A model generated the notes under the pieces. That model was not told the DNA's origin. It was given only the letters and a program-made list of their open reading frames with translations, and searched no databases. The translations under genes and the position numbers were made by a program. 64,000 bases of DNA from Epithemia pelagica (taxonomy: Eukaryota; Bacillariophyta; Bacillariophyceae; Surirellales; Surirellaceae), in NCBI GenBank assembly GCA_946965045.2, contig OX337241.1:558001-622000 (forward strand). Direction: 5' to 3'. This document shows, piece by piece, positions 42,001 to 51,875 of the stretch (position 1 is the stretch's first letter; every line of letters starts with the position of its first letter).

Positions 42001-43943
42001 ATCTTTCGTGTTGTTGCCAGCAAGAACGGGATTCCGTTCACATGCATGACGTCCATAGCTAATGTGATGTCCTTGTGTTCATCCTTGATACTAGGAGGCA
42101 CTAGGATCTCAGTGTCCACAACAGGTGCCTTTCTTCGGGTAGTCTTTCCTTTTAATGATCCAAGGTCGGGACCATATATTGTCTCTGCTCTTCGAATATC
42201 CTTGGCATTGATGGGTGTGTTAGGGAGCATGTTCCCTTCCACAATTTTGATAAAATCCCTTGTTGATGGGCGACCGATTCTTGCCTGTATGTTTCTTGCT
42301 AATTTAGCTCTTGAGACTTCCCTTGGGGAGTAACCACGTTCGTTAGTAGACACGGTAGTTAAGAAACTACCATGTGCTAGGTTACTACTATCCATATAGA
42401 ATAGTCCTTCGGGACTCTGATGAAAGGTGTGCTTGAGTCTTCCCGTTGCAGGATCTTTTAATTCGAAACTATTGCCGTCCACGCTATTATACGTAATGTG
42501 GAATCTTGCTTGGGCATTGTGGAGTGATAGAATGTTGGCAGGGCCAGCCTTGTCGTACCAGACTAAGCCGTATCCTGGTAACAGGCCTTGATGATACAAT
42601 ATGCGGCTGCCCGCATGGCTGGACACCGTGATTGGATGGTCACTTGAGTGAATGTTCTTGAGTAGTGCTTGATTGACGATGATATCTACTGTGGACTGAT
42701 TGTCCAGGAGGATCCAGTTAGGAGGGATGCTGGCCTGTGAAGAGGAAGCAGCAAAGGAGAATGCAGGAGGTGAGTCTGTTACAACTGGGGGAATGGATCG
42801 GGAGGATGAGGTTACTGTACCTTGTCCTCGATTACCTGATTCTTGGGTCCCTGCTCCGGATGTGTTTTCTGTGAGGGTCGAAGTATCATCAGATGACACG
42901 CCCTGGGTATGGTATGCCACTCCAGTGGCAGACTCATTCCCAGTTTGGTTCACATTCACTTGATTATTCTGGTTGTGTCGATTGCTCATCAGCCGGTTAT
43001 CGATAATGGCACGGGCCTCGGCGAGGCTTGATGGATAGTTGTTCTGTCCATCCAAAAAGGTGTTTTGAAGATGAGATTCATAATCTTTTTGGCCGCATGT
43101 ACGTATAAACCGCACGGCCACACATCTTTCTTGTGCTTCCTTTCTGTCCTCATCGGTCACCTTGCTCCGCTTCTCGCGTTTAGCAATCTCGGCGGCGAAG
43201 TCTTCGTCATACAGTACAATGTTCAACTCTTCTAGAACCTTGTACTTTGCGCGAAATACCTCATAATATGCTTGAATAGTTTGATTATTTTTGCGACGTA
43301 AGGAGAAGAATTCTTCTTTCAAACGGTCCCTCGACACCGCCGTGTAGAGACGATTTGAGTCGTAGGTGAATGTGGTTGCTTTGATGAGTTTAAGCAGAGC
43401 CACGCCATCCCGCTTGTCTTGAATCGGTTGGTATTCACTCTTGGCTCTCAACTTGTCGCGTAGTAGGGGAGTGCACTGCCCCAGTAGCAAACTGAACAGC
43501 GAGGATCGAAATCCTTCATATACTAGCATCTGTTCCTCTCTTGCTTTGTAATTGAGTTTCCATTCTTCAACCTCAATCAGATCTTTCATATCTTTAGGAC
43601 GCTTGACTGGAGGAGGATCAGGGAGTTCCAGTTGCTCCACTGCTTTCTGGAAGTGCATGTTGTGTCGATTGTAATTGGTACCAATGTACCCAACCAACAA
43701 CTCAATGTTTCGAATATAACGTTTGGACTGAGAGTCCTCTGAGTAATCAAAGGTGCAGTCCTTTAATGAAGGCTCCTGGCCTTGGAAGCGAGACTGATTG
43801 GCTGGACCTTGATTCCTGTTGCCTCGACCACGTCCGCCGCCACTGCGCCTGGACCCTCCGCCTTGGCTGCGCGTGTTGGACGATCCTGCATTGCTGCTGG
43901 GTGCTGCGTCAGGGCGGGCCTCCGTCCCTGAACGATTACTCAT
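38856..43943 (-). CDS. Copia element 2 Gag-Pol polyprotein
   Basis: A single 1695-residue frame. The N-terminus is Gly/Arg/Ser-rich, then a Gag-like helical region to about residue 300. The protease motif is WILLDNQSTVDI (about 413), the DNQST form rather than DTGA. Integrase Asp, Asp and Glu are in LAMDVMHVNG, LLFDGALAYES and GEAERFIRT (about 628, 685, 716). A very acidic spacer at about 920-1090 precedes reverse transcriptase, with IIDIPGAFMHSDM and WHIDDLKVSH, where His-Ile-Asp-Asp replaces the usual Tyr-x-Asp-Asp. RNase H has WWADASYAAH, SSTESELIGVHD and CPTEEMLADFFTKPL. No CCHC knuckle is visible in Gag. The charged tail (GWILVKRRGKAQ) is encoded by the 3' LTR. Confidence 0.92.
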   Translation of the reverse strand: MSNRSGTEARPDAAPSSNAGSSNTRSQGGGSRRSGGGRGRGNRNQGPANQSRFQGQEPSLKDCTFDYSEDSQSKRYIRNIELLVGYIGTNYNRHNMHFQKAVEQLELPDPPPVKRPKDMKDLIEVEEWKLNYKAREEQMLVYEGFRSSLFSLLLGQCTPLLRDKLRAKSEYQPIQDKRDGVALLKLIKATTFTYDSNRLYTAVSRDRLKEEFFSLRRKNNQTIQAYYEVFRAKYKVLEELNIVLYDEDFAAEIAKREKRSKVTDEDRKEAQERCVAVRFIRTCGQKDYESHLQNTFLDGQNNYPSSLAEARAIIDNRLMSNRHNQNNQVNVNQTGNESATGVAYHTQGVSSDDTSTLTENTSGAGTQESGNRGQGTVTSSSRSIPPVVTDSPPAFSFAASSSQASIPPNWILLDNQSTVDIIVNQALLKNIHSSDHPITVSSHAGSRILYHQGLLPGYGLVWYDKAGPANILSLHNAQARFHITYNSVDGNSFELKDPATGRLKHTFHQSPEGLFYMDSSNLAHGSFLTTVSTNERGYSPREVSRAKLARNIQARIGRPSTRDFIKIVEGNMLPNTPINAKDIRRAETIYGPDLGSLKGKTTRRKAPVVDTEILVPPSIKDEHKDITLAMDVMHVNGIPFLLATTRKIRFGMVEALPRLTEDAMMTAIKRIVGVLRRGDLRPRVLLFDGALAYESFQHRLNMLGIQLNTTAQDEHVGEAERFIRTVKDRMRSAFNMLPYATVPKVMVIELAKFVVFWLNSFPNKNGISTTMSPREIVTGEKMDYRAHCRYEFGQYVQCHEQHDNSMAPRTIGALALRPTGNRQGSYYFLSLDSGRVITRNNATTLPMPDEVIKRVEALAAAQSMQPGLAFSNRDNRILSLDDDNPLFNEADDDTYVDDDKSDEDLRYDDDMVAQELEPAVDHPEATENPGVGENQGVMEDLGVEELVVGEEMQEEEPAAVTIDDVQHDAQEEDDIIEEDAGSVVEDEESQNNQEDNEVVENNEGDVETLNESMEIEFNDDQSESSQELFPDDHQHGAEMIDDEQPHYNLRPNRARDYRYRYGHSFACLDSLPKGRYDGYLYRGIVYLTLTEVNQSTPQYPMKYGLKLFGDKGVAAVKKEMQQLHDRGVIRAVHRSDLSWSQIKAALGYLMFLKRKRCGKIKGRGCADGRKQRSFIDKADSASPTVSTDAVFFTAIIDAIERRDVAIIDIPGAFMHSDMDPNVFMRLDGLMAELLLEVDREMYEPYVTYEKGKPVIYVEMLKALYGTLRAARLFWERLSRVLVSWGFVINPYDSCVANKWVNGKQCTITWHIDDLKVSHDSAQVVTHILEDLKSEFGRLGELSVSRGKRHDYLGMYLDFSEDGVLQVDMRPYIATIMDDLPKQMRGRSRTPAALHLNNTRDNATKLDKDKADQYHSITMQLSYLAQRGRPDIRTAVAFLCTRVASPDEDDYRKLCRVLKYLQSTFDLVLRLEANTDGVLRWWADASYAAHPDMKGHTGGCMTMGKGVSHAVSSKQKLVARSSTESELIGVHDVMPSLLWSQNFLQAQGVKVKDVVLMQDNKSTILLEKNGRRSSSKRTKHINVRYFFVTDKIQQKALRVEYCPTEEMLADFFTKPLQGNLFYRVRDSVMNIVSTSPYHSSQRSVLERNQEQSKEQDDQTATSKDEEDEEGWILVKRRGKAQKKTTDEQRAHSIGNI

Positions 43944-44682
43944 TGTCCGTAATCACTGCTATGTTGTTCCTTTGACGACGGTGTTCTTCTGTTTGCCGTG
44001 TCGTAGGATTCCAAATGGAAAGAGTGTAGAACCGGCTTCCAACACTGATAACACGACCTTCGAGGTTTCGTGCTGGGGTACGCTGAGCGAGACGCAGCGA
44101 ATTCAATACACGGACTCGTGTCCCGATTGGCAACTCTCGAGGGACGTTCACCGGGCGAACTGGCACACCAACGCGTCTGGGTTGATTGCGCCGTTGATGG
44201 CCGTTGTTGGACGGGATATCTTGAGGGACCGGTTCTTGTGGTGCCAGCCCGTGAATACGGCGGATCAGTTGTCGTCGTTCTTCGATGGCGTTTTGGTGTA
44301 CGGCCGCTCTCGACGTTGATAGTTGAGCTAAATCGAATCTGAGTTCTTCTTGTCGATCTCGTTCCAATTGGGCTCTGGCTTCACTAAACGCCGCCTCGCG
44401 CTGTCGTGCAGCTTCCTCGTACCTCCGCTCCAATTGTGTGTACGCTTCTTGTTCGAATCTGAGTTCTTCTTGTCGATCTCGTTCCAATTGGGCTCTGGCT
44501 TCACTAAACGCCGCCTCGCGCTGTCGTGCAGCTTCCTCGTACCTCCGCTCCAATTGTGTGTACGCTTCTTGTTCGTTGATACTCAATTGGGTCAGTTCGG
44601 CCAAAAGACGCCCCAATGGCGTTTCTGGGTCAACGTGTTCTTCAACTTGATCTGTGACACTATCACCGTCCCCGGAAGCCAT
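43936..44682 (-). CDS. Extra 5' ORF of Copia element 2: coiled-coil plus SH3/KOW-like domain
   Basis: A 248-residue protein starting 48 bases inside the 5' LTR boundary. Residues about 35-125 are a charged coiled coil built from two 40-residue repeats (LERRYEEAARQREAAFSEAR in each), made by a perfect 120-bp tandem duplication at 44341-44575. Residues about 180-248 (LPIGTRVRVLNSLRL, LEGRVISVGSRFYTLSIWN, RRQRNNIAVIT) look like a small SH3, KOW or Tudor-like barrel. Its stop overlaps the Gag-Pol start in ATGAGTAA, so the downstream frame could be reached by termination-reinitiation or leaky scanning. Copia elements normally lack such an ORF; the function is unknown. Confidence 0.7.
   Translation of the reverse strand: MASGDGDSVTDQVEEHVDPETPLGRLLAELTQLSINEQEAYTQLERRYEEAARQREAAFSEARAQLERDRQEELRFEQEAYTQLERRYEEAARQREAAFSEARAQLERDRQEELRFDLAQLSTSRAAVHQNAIEERRQLIRRIHGLAPQEPVPQDIPSNNGHQRRNQPRRVGVPVRPVNVPRELPIGTRVRVLNSLRLAQRTPARNLEGRVISVGSRFYTLSIWNPTTRQTEEHRRQRNNIAVITDNE
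44341..44575 (-). repeat. Perfect 120-bp tandem duplication inside the extra ORF
   Basis: 44341-44460 and 44461-44575 read the same, starting GAGTTCTTCTTGTCGATCTC. It adds 40 in-frame residues of coiled coil and, being perfect, must be recent. Confidence 0.9.
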
Positions 44683-44730
44683 TCACAGTAGTTCACAGGA
44701 CAATCTGGAAAGTATTTTCTATTGGAAATA

Positions 44731-44944
44731 TGTTGGAACTAAACAAGCCGTGCTGTAAAGGCAACGTCAAAAGGCTTCTTATTTTAGATATTTCCAATAG
44801 AATGAGCTCTTTGCTCATCTGTAGTTTTCTTTTGCGCCTTGCCACGTCGCTTGACTAAGATCCAACCTTCTTCATCTTCTTCATCTTTGCTGGTCGCTGT
44901 TTGGTCATCCTGTTCCTTGCTCTGTTCCTGGTTCCGTTCCAACA
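44731..44944 (-). repeat. 5' LTR of Copia element 2
   Basis: 214 bp, followed by the CTACC duplication at 44945-44949. One base differs from the 3' LTR. Confidence 0.9.
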
Positions 44945-44964
44945 CTACCTGCCACGAGAGAGTA

Positions 44965-46346
44965 CTCTCTAGTGCCTCCTCTCCGGGTGTGCCCATGACG
45001 GGCGAAAATGTACCGTTGGGCACATGTTTTCAACTAGATAGAACTCGATCAATATTGGCTCGATGACAATGATCAGGTGCTTATTCCTAATCTCTAAGGT
45101 ATCCTCTGTCACCATTTGATGTTCCATTTGGACTACATAGGACTAATTATGGTTCTAGGAGAGCCTCTATCAGGGGCTTTGTGCAGTGTGCAACGTGTGT
45201 GGGCACATTGTGGGCACATTGTGGGCACCTTCAAGAAAAGCATGTAAGCTCGACAAATAGCCTTGGTATCTCCTAGTATTTGAACTCATAGGCAATGCAA
45301 CAAGGCTCCTGGGCTGCTGTTGCTGGAGGCTGTTTCCATTCGGTTGTTGTGGTCGCTGGCGTTGACGACGACAACTTCGATTCCTGTCAAGGTTTCATTC
45401 TCGTTGGCTCCAGACGCGTGGTGACGAGAAGGACCTGTTGCGCATTTGATGAGGCCACCACTTCTTGTTCTTGTTGATCTTGCTCTCATTGTTGTGGTTG
45501 TTGTTCTTGGGTGGCCACGTGAGTAATTGCAGTGGTCTGAGGAAGCTGCTGTCCCTGCTGCTGTTGCACTTGTCGTGCTCCTGCTGCTGGAGGGCGTGGT
45601 GCACGATAGACATCTCCAGGGAATCTGTCATCTTGATGTATCTTTTGAAGCTGATGAGACGTCTTGTGTAAGAGCTTACCCGTCCTGCTTCCATGAGTAG
45701 CTCAACTTCCCAAGCCTTGCTGCCCCGGGCTTGCACAATGATCACAGGTTCATTGCTGCCCCTGATGAAAGCCCTGGACCCAGGACCAAGCCAACTTCCT
45801 CCAGCCATTCCTTCTTCTTTGTCATCTGTTTTGTCTTGCTGTTATCACTACCCTCAACACTGTCATTTCTCTCGTTGTCTTGTTGTCGTGCTCAAGAAAT
45901 TGACACTTTTTATAATGATTCAATCATTACAAAAAGGTTCAAATACTTGAATACAAAAAGCTTCCATAGAGCATTCCTCATCCTGATGAACACTCCCAGT
46001 GGGGACTGTTCAGATAGCACAAGAACATGTGTTGCCATTGTATGATTGTTGGATTGTTGGATTGGTGTGTGCATTCAAAAGTTTGGGGTACACTCTTATT
46101 CTTGTCAAAAATCTTCTGGGTGTCTCCAGTGGGGTTTGCACTTCCGAATCAGCGCCGACCTGGACACGCCAGGCCAGACATGGCCGGGACGTGGCTGGGT
46201 GACAGAGGATGTCTTTGAGAAAAAGTTTGAGCATCCACATGTTGCCGTAGGCCTAATATTGGTCATGTTCCATCTAGTTGAAACTATGTGCCCAACGGTA
46301 CGTTTTGACCTGTAATGGGCACACGGCTAGAGGAGGCACTAGAGAG
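44965..46346. mobile_element. DNA transposon with about 95-bp terminal inverted repeats, probably non-autonomous
   Basis: The left end (44965-45060) and the reverse complement of the right end (46250-46346) align along about 95 bp at roughly 85% identity. Shared blocks are CTCTCTAGTGCCTCCTCT, GTGTGCCCAT, GTACCGTTGGGCACAT, TTTCAACTAGAT and CAATATT. No clean target duplication is visible outside the ends. The 1.4-kb interior has one small leftward frame and no transposase. GTGGGCACATT repeats near 45205-45228 echo the GGGCACAT of the ends. Confidence 0.7.
45395..45808 (-). CDS. Small SH3-like protein fragment inside the TIR element
   Basis: A 137-residue frame starting MAGGSWLGPGSRAFIRGSNE. 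Residues 20-55 (PVIIVQARGSKAWEVELL and SYTRRLISFKRYIKM) resemble the short beta-barrel at the front of many diatom transposase and retroelement proteins. The rest is Asn/Lys-rich and ends without a catalytic domain. It may be the leftover N-terminus of a transposase. Confidence that it is expressed is low. Confidence 0.35.
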   Translation of the reverse strand: MAGGSWLGPGSRAFIRGSNEPVIIVQARGSKAWEVELLMEAGRVSSYTRRLISFKRYIKMTDSLEMSIVHHALQQQEHDKCNSSRDSSFLRPLQLLTWPPKNNNHNNESKINKNKKWWPHQMRNRSFSSPRVWSQRE

Positions 46347-47504
46347 CAAGCTCGTAGACAAAGGACAACTCCTCTATTGTATTGATACTGAATATGACCA
46401 AAATCAAAAAGCATCAGGACTAAGGATTAAACACTACGCCTACTAGTGGCACAACCTAGAGGACGTCAATCGAGAAAAACTCTTTCTGGAAAGAGGTCAA
46501 ATTGGGCACTTTGCCCTACTCTACACCATATAATAATAATATTATTATTAAAGTCCATAGTCACTAATGAAGTAGTGTTGATTGTTGATAGTTGATAGAG
46601 GACGAATGACGATTGACGATCTCCGTTGTCCGTTGTCCGGTCCGGTGTCAGTGTCCCGGTTCCCGGTGACTCATGATATTACTCGATCCAATAATATTAT
46701 TCTTGGACTCGCCCAGCCAAGTAGGAAGATCGAATATCGAATGGTGACGATTGACGAAGGATTGTTCACCCCTCCGCGCGACCTCATCACTGCTGAGGGA
46801 ATTTTCGACAAGATCAATGCAGAATGAGCGACAGGAAATAGGAACTTAGAAGATCTGACATCTGACAGGACAGAGGACAGGGGACACGAGCAGGTAGGTA
46901 AACCTTACTTGGACTTTATAGGGGGAAGTCGCAGAAGAGGAGGGGAAAGAAAGGAAGAGAAAAAAGAAGAAGAAGAAGGAAAAAAGAAAAAAGAGGAAGA
47001 ATTAGTGGTAAGATTCCCTTTGCTACGAACGTGCGATTGCCACCATCATATTATGATCTCATTGGTTGGTCCATTTGTCACTGCTTCTGGTCTGTGTGGG
47101 ATGTGTGGTGACTACGTGTTGCTCCAATGTCCCGGTGGAGGGGGATTTGGCAGTTCCCTACGGTCGTTCTACGGTGTGTCTTTTACCTATACAAAACATT
47201 GTCAGCCTCACATATGCCTTTGATCTCTGATTGTATTGCCTGTGCGAAGATATTGGCATACATTGTTTCCAGTATATCGCGCAATCATAGCTACGGCATG
47301 GACGAGAAGTTTTGCACAGTTTTTGTTAGTTCATTATTTTCTGATCGATGGTTTTCTCACAACTGTTGTTGTTGTCATCGTTGTTGTTGTTATATCTCTT
47401 GAATCTTTGTCTTAAAGTGTCTGGCCTGCATGGTAAGTCGCGACTGTTGGCTGTTGATGCTGTGTTGATTTTTGCTGCTCTCTAACCGATGTTGTTGTTG
47501 TGTT
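46347..47504. other. Intergenic, no supported gene
   Basis: Contains the palindrome TAATAATAATATTATTATTA near 46531-46550, a Lys/Glu-coding purine run at 46930-47010 and GTT repeats near 47363-47395. None amounts to a gene. Confidence 0.5.
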
Positions 47505-50500
47505 TTAAGGGTACGATGCATTACTGGGATGGTTGGAACAAGATTTGTCATGGGGTGGGATGCCCCGACGATTGGGCCTCCGCCAATACTGAATATTGCG
47601 GATGCAACAATTTTGAGTCGGTTGTGGATGTGTTGGTTGTTGATGGACCGGTTGGCAACCAAGGTACGACGAGTAATACACCGCTTGCTGCAGCAGCTGT
47701 TGCTGAAAGTGATGAACACTAGCAAGCGGCGTATTTGGCGGAAGCAATGGTGGAAGTGATGGCATTTGTGGTTGTGGCATGGTGATTGGTCTGGGGGCCG
47801 GTTGTATTGCTATTCTTGGTGGCGATTTGGGAGCAGGTTGCTGTTGTGTTTGTGGTGGTGGTCGTTGTGGTCGTGTTGGAGAAGACTGTTGCACTGTTGG
47901 AGCTGGTGGTGGCGGCAGCTCCTCCTCCTCATCACTCAACATTGGATCATCGTCATCTGCTTGGTTTGCTTCGTCTTGATGCTCTTCTTTTTCCTCAACT
48001 TGTTGCTCTTTTTCATTTTCTCGTGATTGTTCTGTATCTTGTTGTTCCAGTGTCTCGCTTGTTTGCATTGTTTCTTCATCTTGCATATTGCGCTGAGCCT
48101 CACATTTCTCACAGGGACAGAAGTCATGCTGTTGGACCGAGATGTTCCAGACCTCGTTGAGTTGCTCATAAACTTGCAAGTACTCAGAAAAAAAGCGTTC
48201 ACCATTGTCTTGCGGTAAGTGCTCGACGTCATCAAACAACTTGGATGCGCCGCATCGAACGGCCAACTTGTTGATAAAGGCAAGTTGCTGGTGGTTCCAA
48301 TGACTCACCACTGTTTCCCACGCCGCAGACATTTTCTTGTTGCGTTGTTCCGTTGTCTTCGACACAAAGCGCAGCTTGTGTCGAATCTGACGGTTGTACC
48401 ACGCCGTTCCGCACAAGTTCAAGTCGTCCGAGAGTTTTTCATTTGTGCCCCCATTACTGAAATGGGCCAAGTTGTTGTGCCATGACTCCAATTTGGATTC
48501 CCCTCGGTAAGAGACCCATTCGGACAATTGATGGCTTGATTTCGGGTGTGGTTTGATCTCACGATACATGTCTTCGATTGGAATCGGATCTGCGAGAAAC
48601 TCTGCCTTTTTTTAAACAGTTTTCGATTGCTGAGTGTGTATCTTGTGTGAACAATGGTTGTTGTGTCTTGTGATCGAGCCTTCCTCGTGCCGGTGGCCCA
48701 CTGTCACTACTACTTCTCACTTTATATTTTATCTTCCACTCCTCCAGGCGCATCACGATTGTTTGGAACGCGCGGATGATTTTCCGTAAGTACTTGCCGT
48801 ATCTTTCGCGAAAAACCTTGGTCTGTCTCATTTCTGCTATTTGCTTGTCATTATATTTCTTGCCTCCAAGGGTGCCATTCTTCAGGGCCGTGATGACTTT
48901 ATGGAAGTCACCATCGTGATACTCGTAGATGCAATCCAACAATTCGCGCAACGCGTCACCAAAGTCCATGTGTTTACGGCGCAGGGTCTTCATAATTCGC
49001 TGGAGGAAATGAAAGAGTCCCAGTCTTGGGACTACATCTTCACCCAACAATCCAACCCAATAATCACTCTTGTGGGGGAATGTGTCGGAATAGATGACGC
49101 TCGGGTTAAAATTTCCACGGTTGTTGGGCAGCATGGGAGAAGGTCTTGGTTTCCAAGTTTGGAACCAAGATTGCACATGCAATCTCGCCTACTTCATTGG
49201 CAGCATCCCATACAGCTTCTGCCTTGAGCCTCTTGGGATAGTTCTTGACTGCTTGGAAGGTGTGGTCTTGGGCAAAACTTGTTTGGCAGCCCACTGCTTG
49301 GATTTCCCTGGTGTGCCTCTCATAGTCACTTGCTCTCCAGGGATTGAGTCTGGATCTTGATGCCTCGTGGTAGGCCTGTCTGATTGTCTCACCAAGAGGA
49401 GGATACCTGGTGAGCCACTCTCCATCTTTCGCTGGATACTCTTGCCCTTGCTGATGTGTTGCATCGCAGAAGGAGTAATAGTTAGTTATTCTATTCCTAT
49501 AATCCCTGTTGATTGCAGCATACAATAGTCCACTACAGTGGTCACCATTGCCATAGGTAAGCATCTCCTCCTCCAACACTGTTGTTGTTGTAATGTCGAA
49601 GTGCTGGGCACCTCGAGCCCACTTTGCTTCGACCGGATACCATTTCGCAAAATGTGGATGCAACGAATTGAGAAGTGCTCCGTCGTTGCCGGCATGCGTG
49701 GTATTGCACTCCTTGCAATGGTAGTGCGTGACAAGGGCGTAAGACGGTGCGCCATCAAGACCAAAAATGGGGAATAGACTTTTGCTCTTGGAAAGGTTGG
49801 TCCGCTCGCGTTGTAGTGTACAGTTGTTACACTTTGGACACTTAAGCCCAATTTTCTGAAACTCCACCGGCATAAACAGCTCCCAGTCAACAATGTACAA
49901 ACATCGCCCTACAATTGAGTCCCACGGGGCATTATTGTTGTTTCGCACGTCGGGTACAGTCAAACACATGTCGCGCATGAACGGCTTAAGTGACCGCACG
50001 TCGCGCTTCCGTTCCAAACAAGTTTCGGCGATAGTCTTGGCAAGCGCGTACATTGTTTTCGGACACGTGATCGACTCGTCTTGTTCTATCTCCTTGTATT
50101 TAGCCAGTACCGATTGCATAAATACATACTCATCCGACCCAACGGCGGACGTCACCTGATTATTGATCAGGCAGTCCGTGCGCGCAATACAGTTGCGCTT
50201 CCCCTTTCGAACCCTGGAAAGTTTCAAATCGTCCTCTGTCACGGTCGTTGCTTCATTTGAAGCTTCCGAGACAGGTTTATTGTTGAGACGAAAGAAGAGG
50301 TTGAAATCTTCTTGCCTCATGATGATTGGATGGTAAGTCACTTCCTTGTTGGCCTCTTTCTTCAGTCGTTCCTCCTCCTTCATGGCCTCTACCAAGTGGT
50401 CTGGTATGCCCCTGGTCTTTGTGTTCTTTGGGCAGAAGACGTGATGGGGGCGCTTGGGAGGCTTGGTCCCAAGCCTTTTGGAACTGTAGATGGTGCAGTC

Positions 50501-50827
50501 CCTGTCTGGCTCAAAGGCCTTTTTCTTCTCAAGCGTGAGCTGCCTCAACTGCTTTGCCTCTTGTTGCTTCCTCTTCTTGTTGCTTCTCTGTTGTGCTAAC
50601 GACTTTGCCCTTTTTGTTTGGTTGTTTCGTCGTTGACTCTGCCCACCCATCTCTTGCTCCTTGCTGAGCTTTTTGTATGGGTTCACCACCAAGGGTGCTG
50701 GTGGTGGTGGAGGAGAGTCATTCTCCTCAGGGACAGTCATCGTGGTTGGGTCCATTGTTGCTCCAGAAACATCGACACCATTGTCCATGTCCTGGGGCAC
50801 GGCAACCGCGACCGGCCTCATTGGCAC
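47505..50827 (-). pseudogene. DDE transposase with DUF6729-like zinc ribbon, broken by two frameshifts
   Basis: Three successive leftward frames (50827-49106, 49182-48559, 48569-47505) make one protein once two single-base shifts are allowed. Part 1 has a Pro/Lys-rich N-terminus, a Cys4 ribbon (GLKCPKCNNC ... HYHCKECNTTHAGN) as in DUF6729, and the first catalytic Asp in FAQDHTFQAVKNYPKR. Part 2 has the second Asp in VIYSDTFPHKSDYW and LGLFHFLQRIMKTLRRKH. Part 3 has the likely Glu in RGESKLESWHNNLAHF, then acidic, Pro/Gln-rich and Cys-containing tails. The second break is at a run of seven T (48607-48613); removing one base restores the frame. The first is between about 49110 and 49180. Decay or assembly error are both possible. 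No terminal repeats were found. Confidence 0.6.
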
Positions 50828-51694
50828 GGAATCGTGTTGGAGACGAAATCCCTGTCGTTTCGGCTGTTTTCGTGAGGAAGTCGGTTCCGTGGCTTTTTGC
50901 GCGTGGCGCGCGATGTCTACTGGTAAGAGAAGACATGTCTTGTGTGAGTTTTCGTTAAGTATTTTGATGTCTTGTCTATGTCTTGTGAGTTTTCTAACCC
51001 AATCATATTTCTGCCTTCTATTTCGTGAGCCCCTACTTATCCTTCAACCGGAATACTGGGCGTCACAGAACGACTGCATTGGACAGTAATTGACGCAGAA
51101 TGGCCGCAGAGTAAGCAGTAAGACGTAAGCCAGTCTGAAGGCTTAGGGCTTAGGGGGAAGTAGGTGCTTTAGGCTTTAGGCTCTAATCCTACTTTCTACG
51201 TAGGAGTAGGAGTATTCGTACCATTACTTGTGATTTGGTATTATTATTTGGTATATCGAAGGAGAAAAATATTGGTTGCAGTTTAAGCTCTCCTACAAAA
51301 GTGCTAACTCCAATGTCAATGCTCAATTCTAAGTTTGAGAGAGCGAGTAGTAATAAGGACTGTAAACTTAGGCAACAAAAAGTTTTGCTTCAGTAAATAT
51401 TGTAAAGTTTAGGTTTTGAAATTTAGGTAGCTATGCATAGTTAACAAAAGGGAAAAGGGCCTACCTTAACTTGGGTGGGCATGGCGTTGAGTATCGTAAT
51501 TTACGAAAACTTCTGCACCTCAACTTAGGCCGAGAAACTTCGGCTAAGAAACTTGAAGACCCTAAGTATTATACTCTATGGTACTCATACTTTATTTGAC
51601 TTGTTTAGACGAAAGTCAATTGCCAGGACGGGAAATTTGAAAGATAAAAAAAATCCAAAATCCAAAATCCCACAAAACAAGATGATAAACAAGC
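50828..51694. other. Intergenic, no supported gene
   Basis: Upstream of the broken transposase. It has irregular CTTAGGG and TTTAGGCTTTAGG motifs near 51145-51182 and TAGGAGTAGGAGTA at about 51201-51214. Confidence 0.5.
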
Positions 51695-51705
51695 GAGATT
51701 TGAGT
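51695..51705. repeat. Target-site duplication of the Penelope array, left
   Basis: GAGATTTGAGT, repeated exactly at 58828-58838 on the other side of the array. Confidence 0.85.
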
Positions 51706-51709
51706 AGTA

Positions 51710-51875
51710 GTAGTTTTGGAGGACGCGACAGAAGTGCGAGTGACGACTGTCTAGTCTACACCAAGATCAAAAACCGGCGTGCGCATTTAGCGAACTAAGA
51801 AGTAGTATTACTTCCCGGCCCTAGGTGGGAAAGAAACTAAACTAGTATTCACACTCTTTGCTGTTTTCGATCTGT
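51710..51875 (+). repeat. Pseudo-LTR, left copy
   Basis: Begins GTAGTTTTGGAGGACGCGAC, which is the end of the reverse transcriptase reading frame plus its 3' flank. The right copy ends at CGATCTGT. Confidence 0.8.

Larger units (their letters stand above)
38803..44944 (-). mobile_element. Copia-type LTR retrotransposon 2, with an extra 5' ORF
   Basis: A 6142-bp element read leftward. Its 214-bp LTRs (38803-39016 and 44731-44944) differ at one base that I can see, and CTACC flanks both ends (38798-38802 and 44945-44949). It encodes a small ORF overlapping a single large Gag-Pol frame. Intact frames and near-identical LTRs point to recent insertion. Confidence 0.92.

Noticed and set aside
46909-47223. 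104-codon plus-strand frame
   Set aside because: Its start is a purine run translating to Lys/Glu/Arg and the rest has no recognisable domain.
48600-48615. Programmed -1 frameshift at TTTAAAAAAA in the transposase
   Set aside because: The downstream frame is reached by a +1, not a -1, shift, so a homopolymer indel is the simpler explanation.
51140-51185. Telomere-like TTAGGG/TTTAGGC repeats
   Set aside because: Only a few irregular copies, with unrelated bases between them, inside the window rather than at an end.
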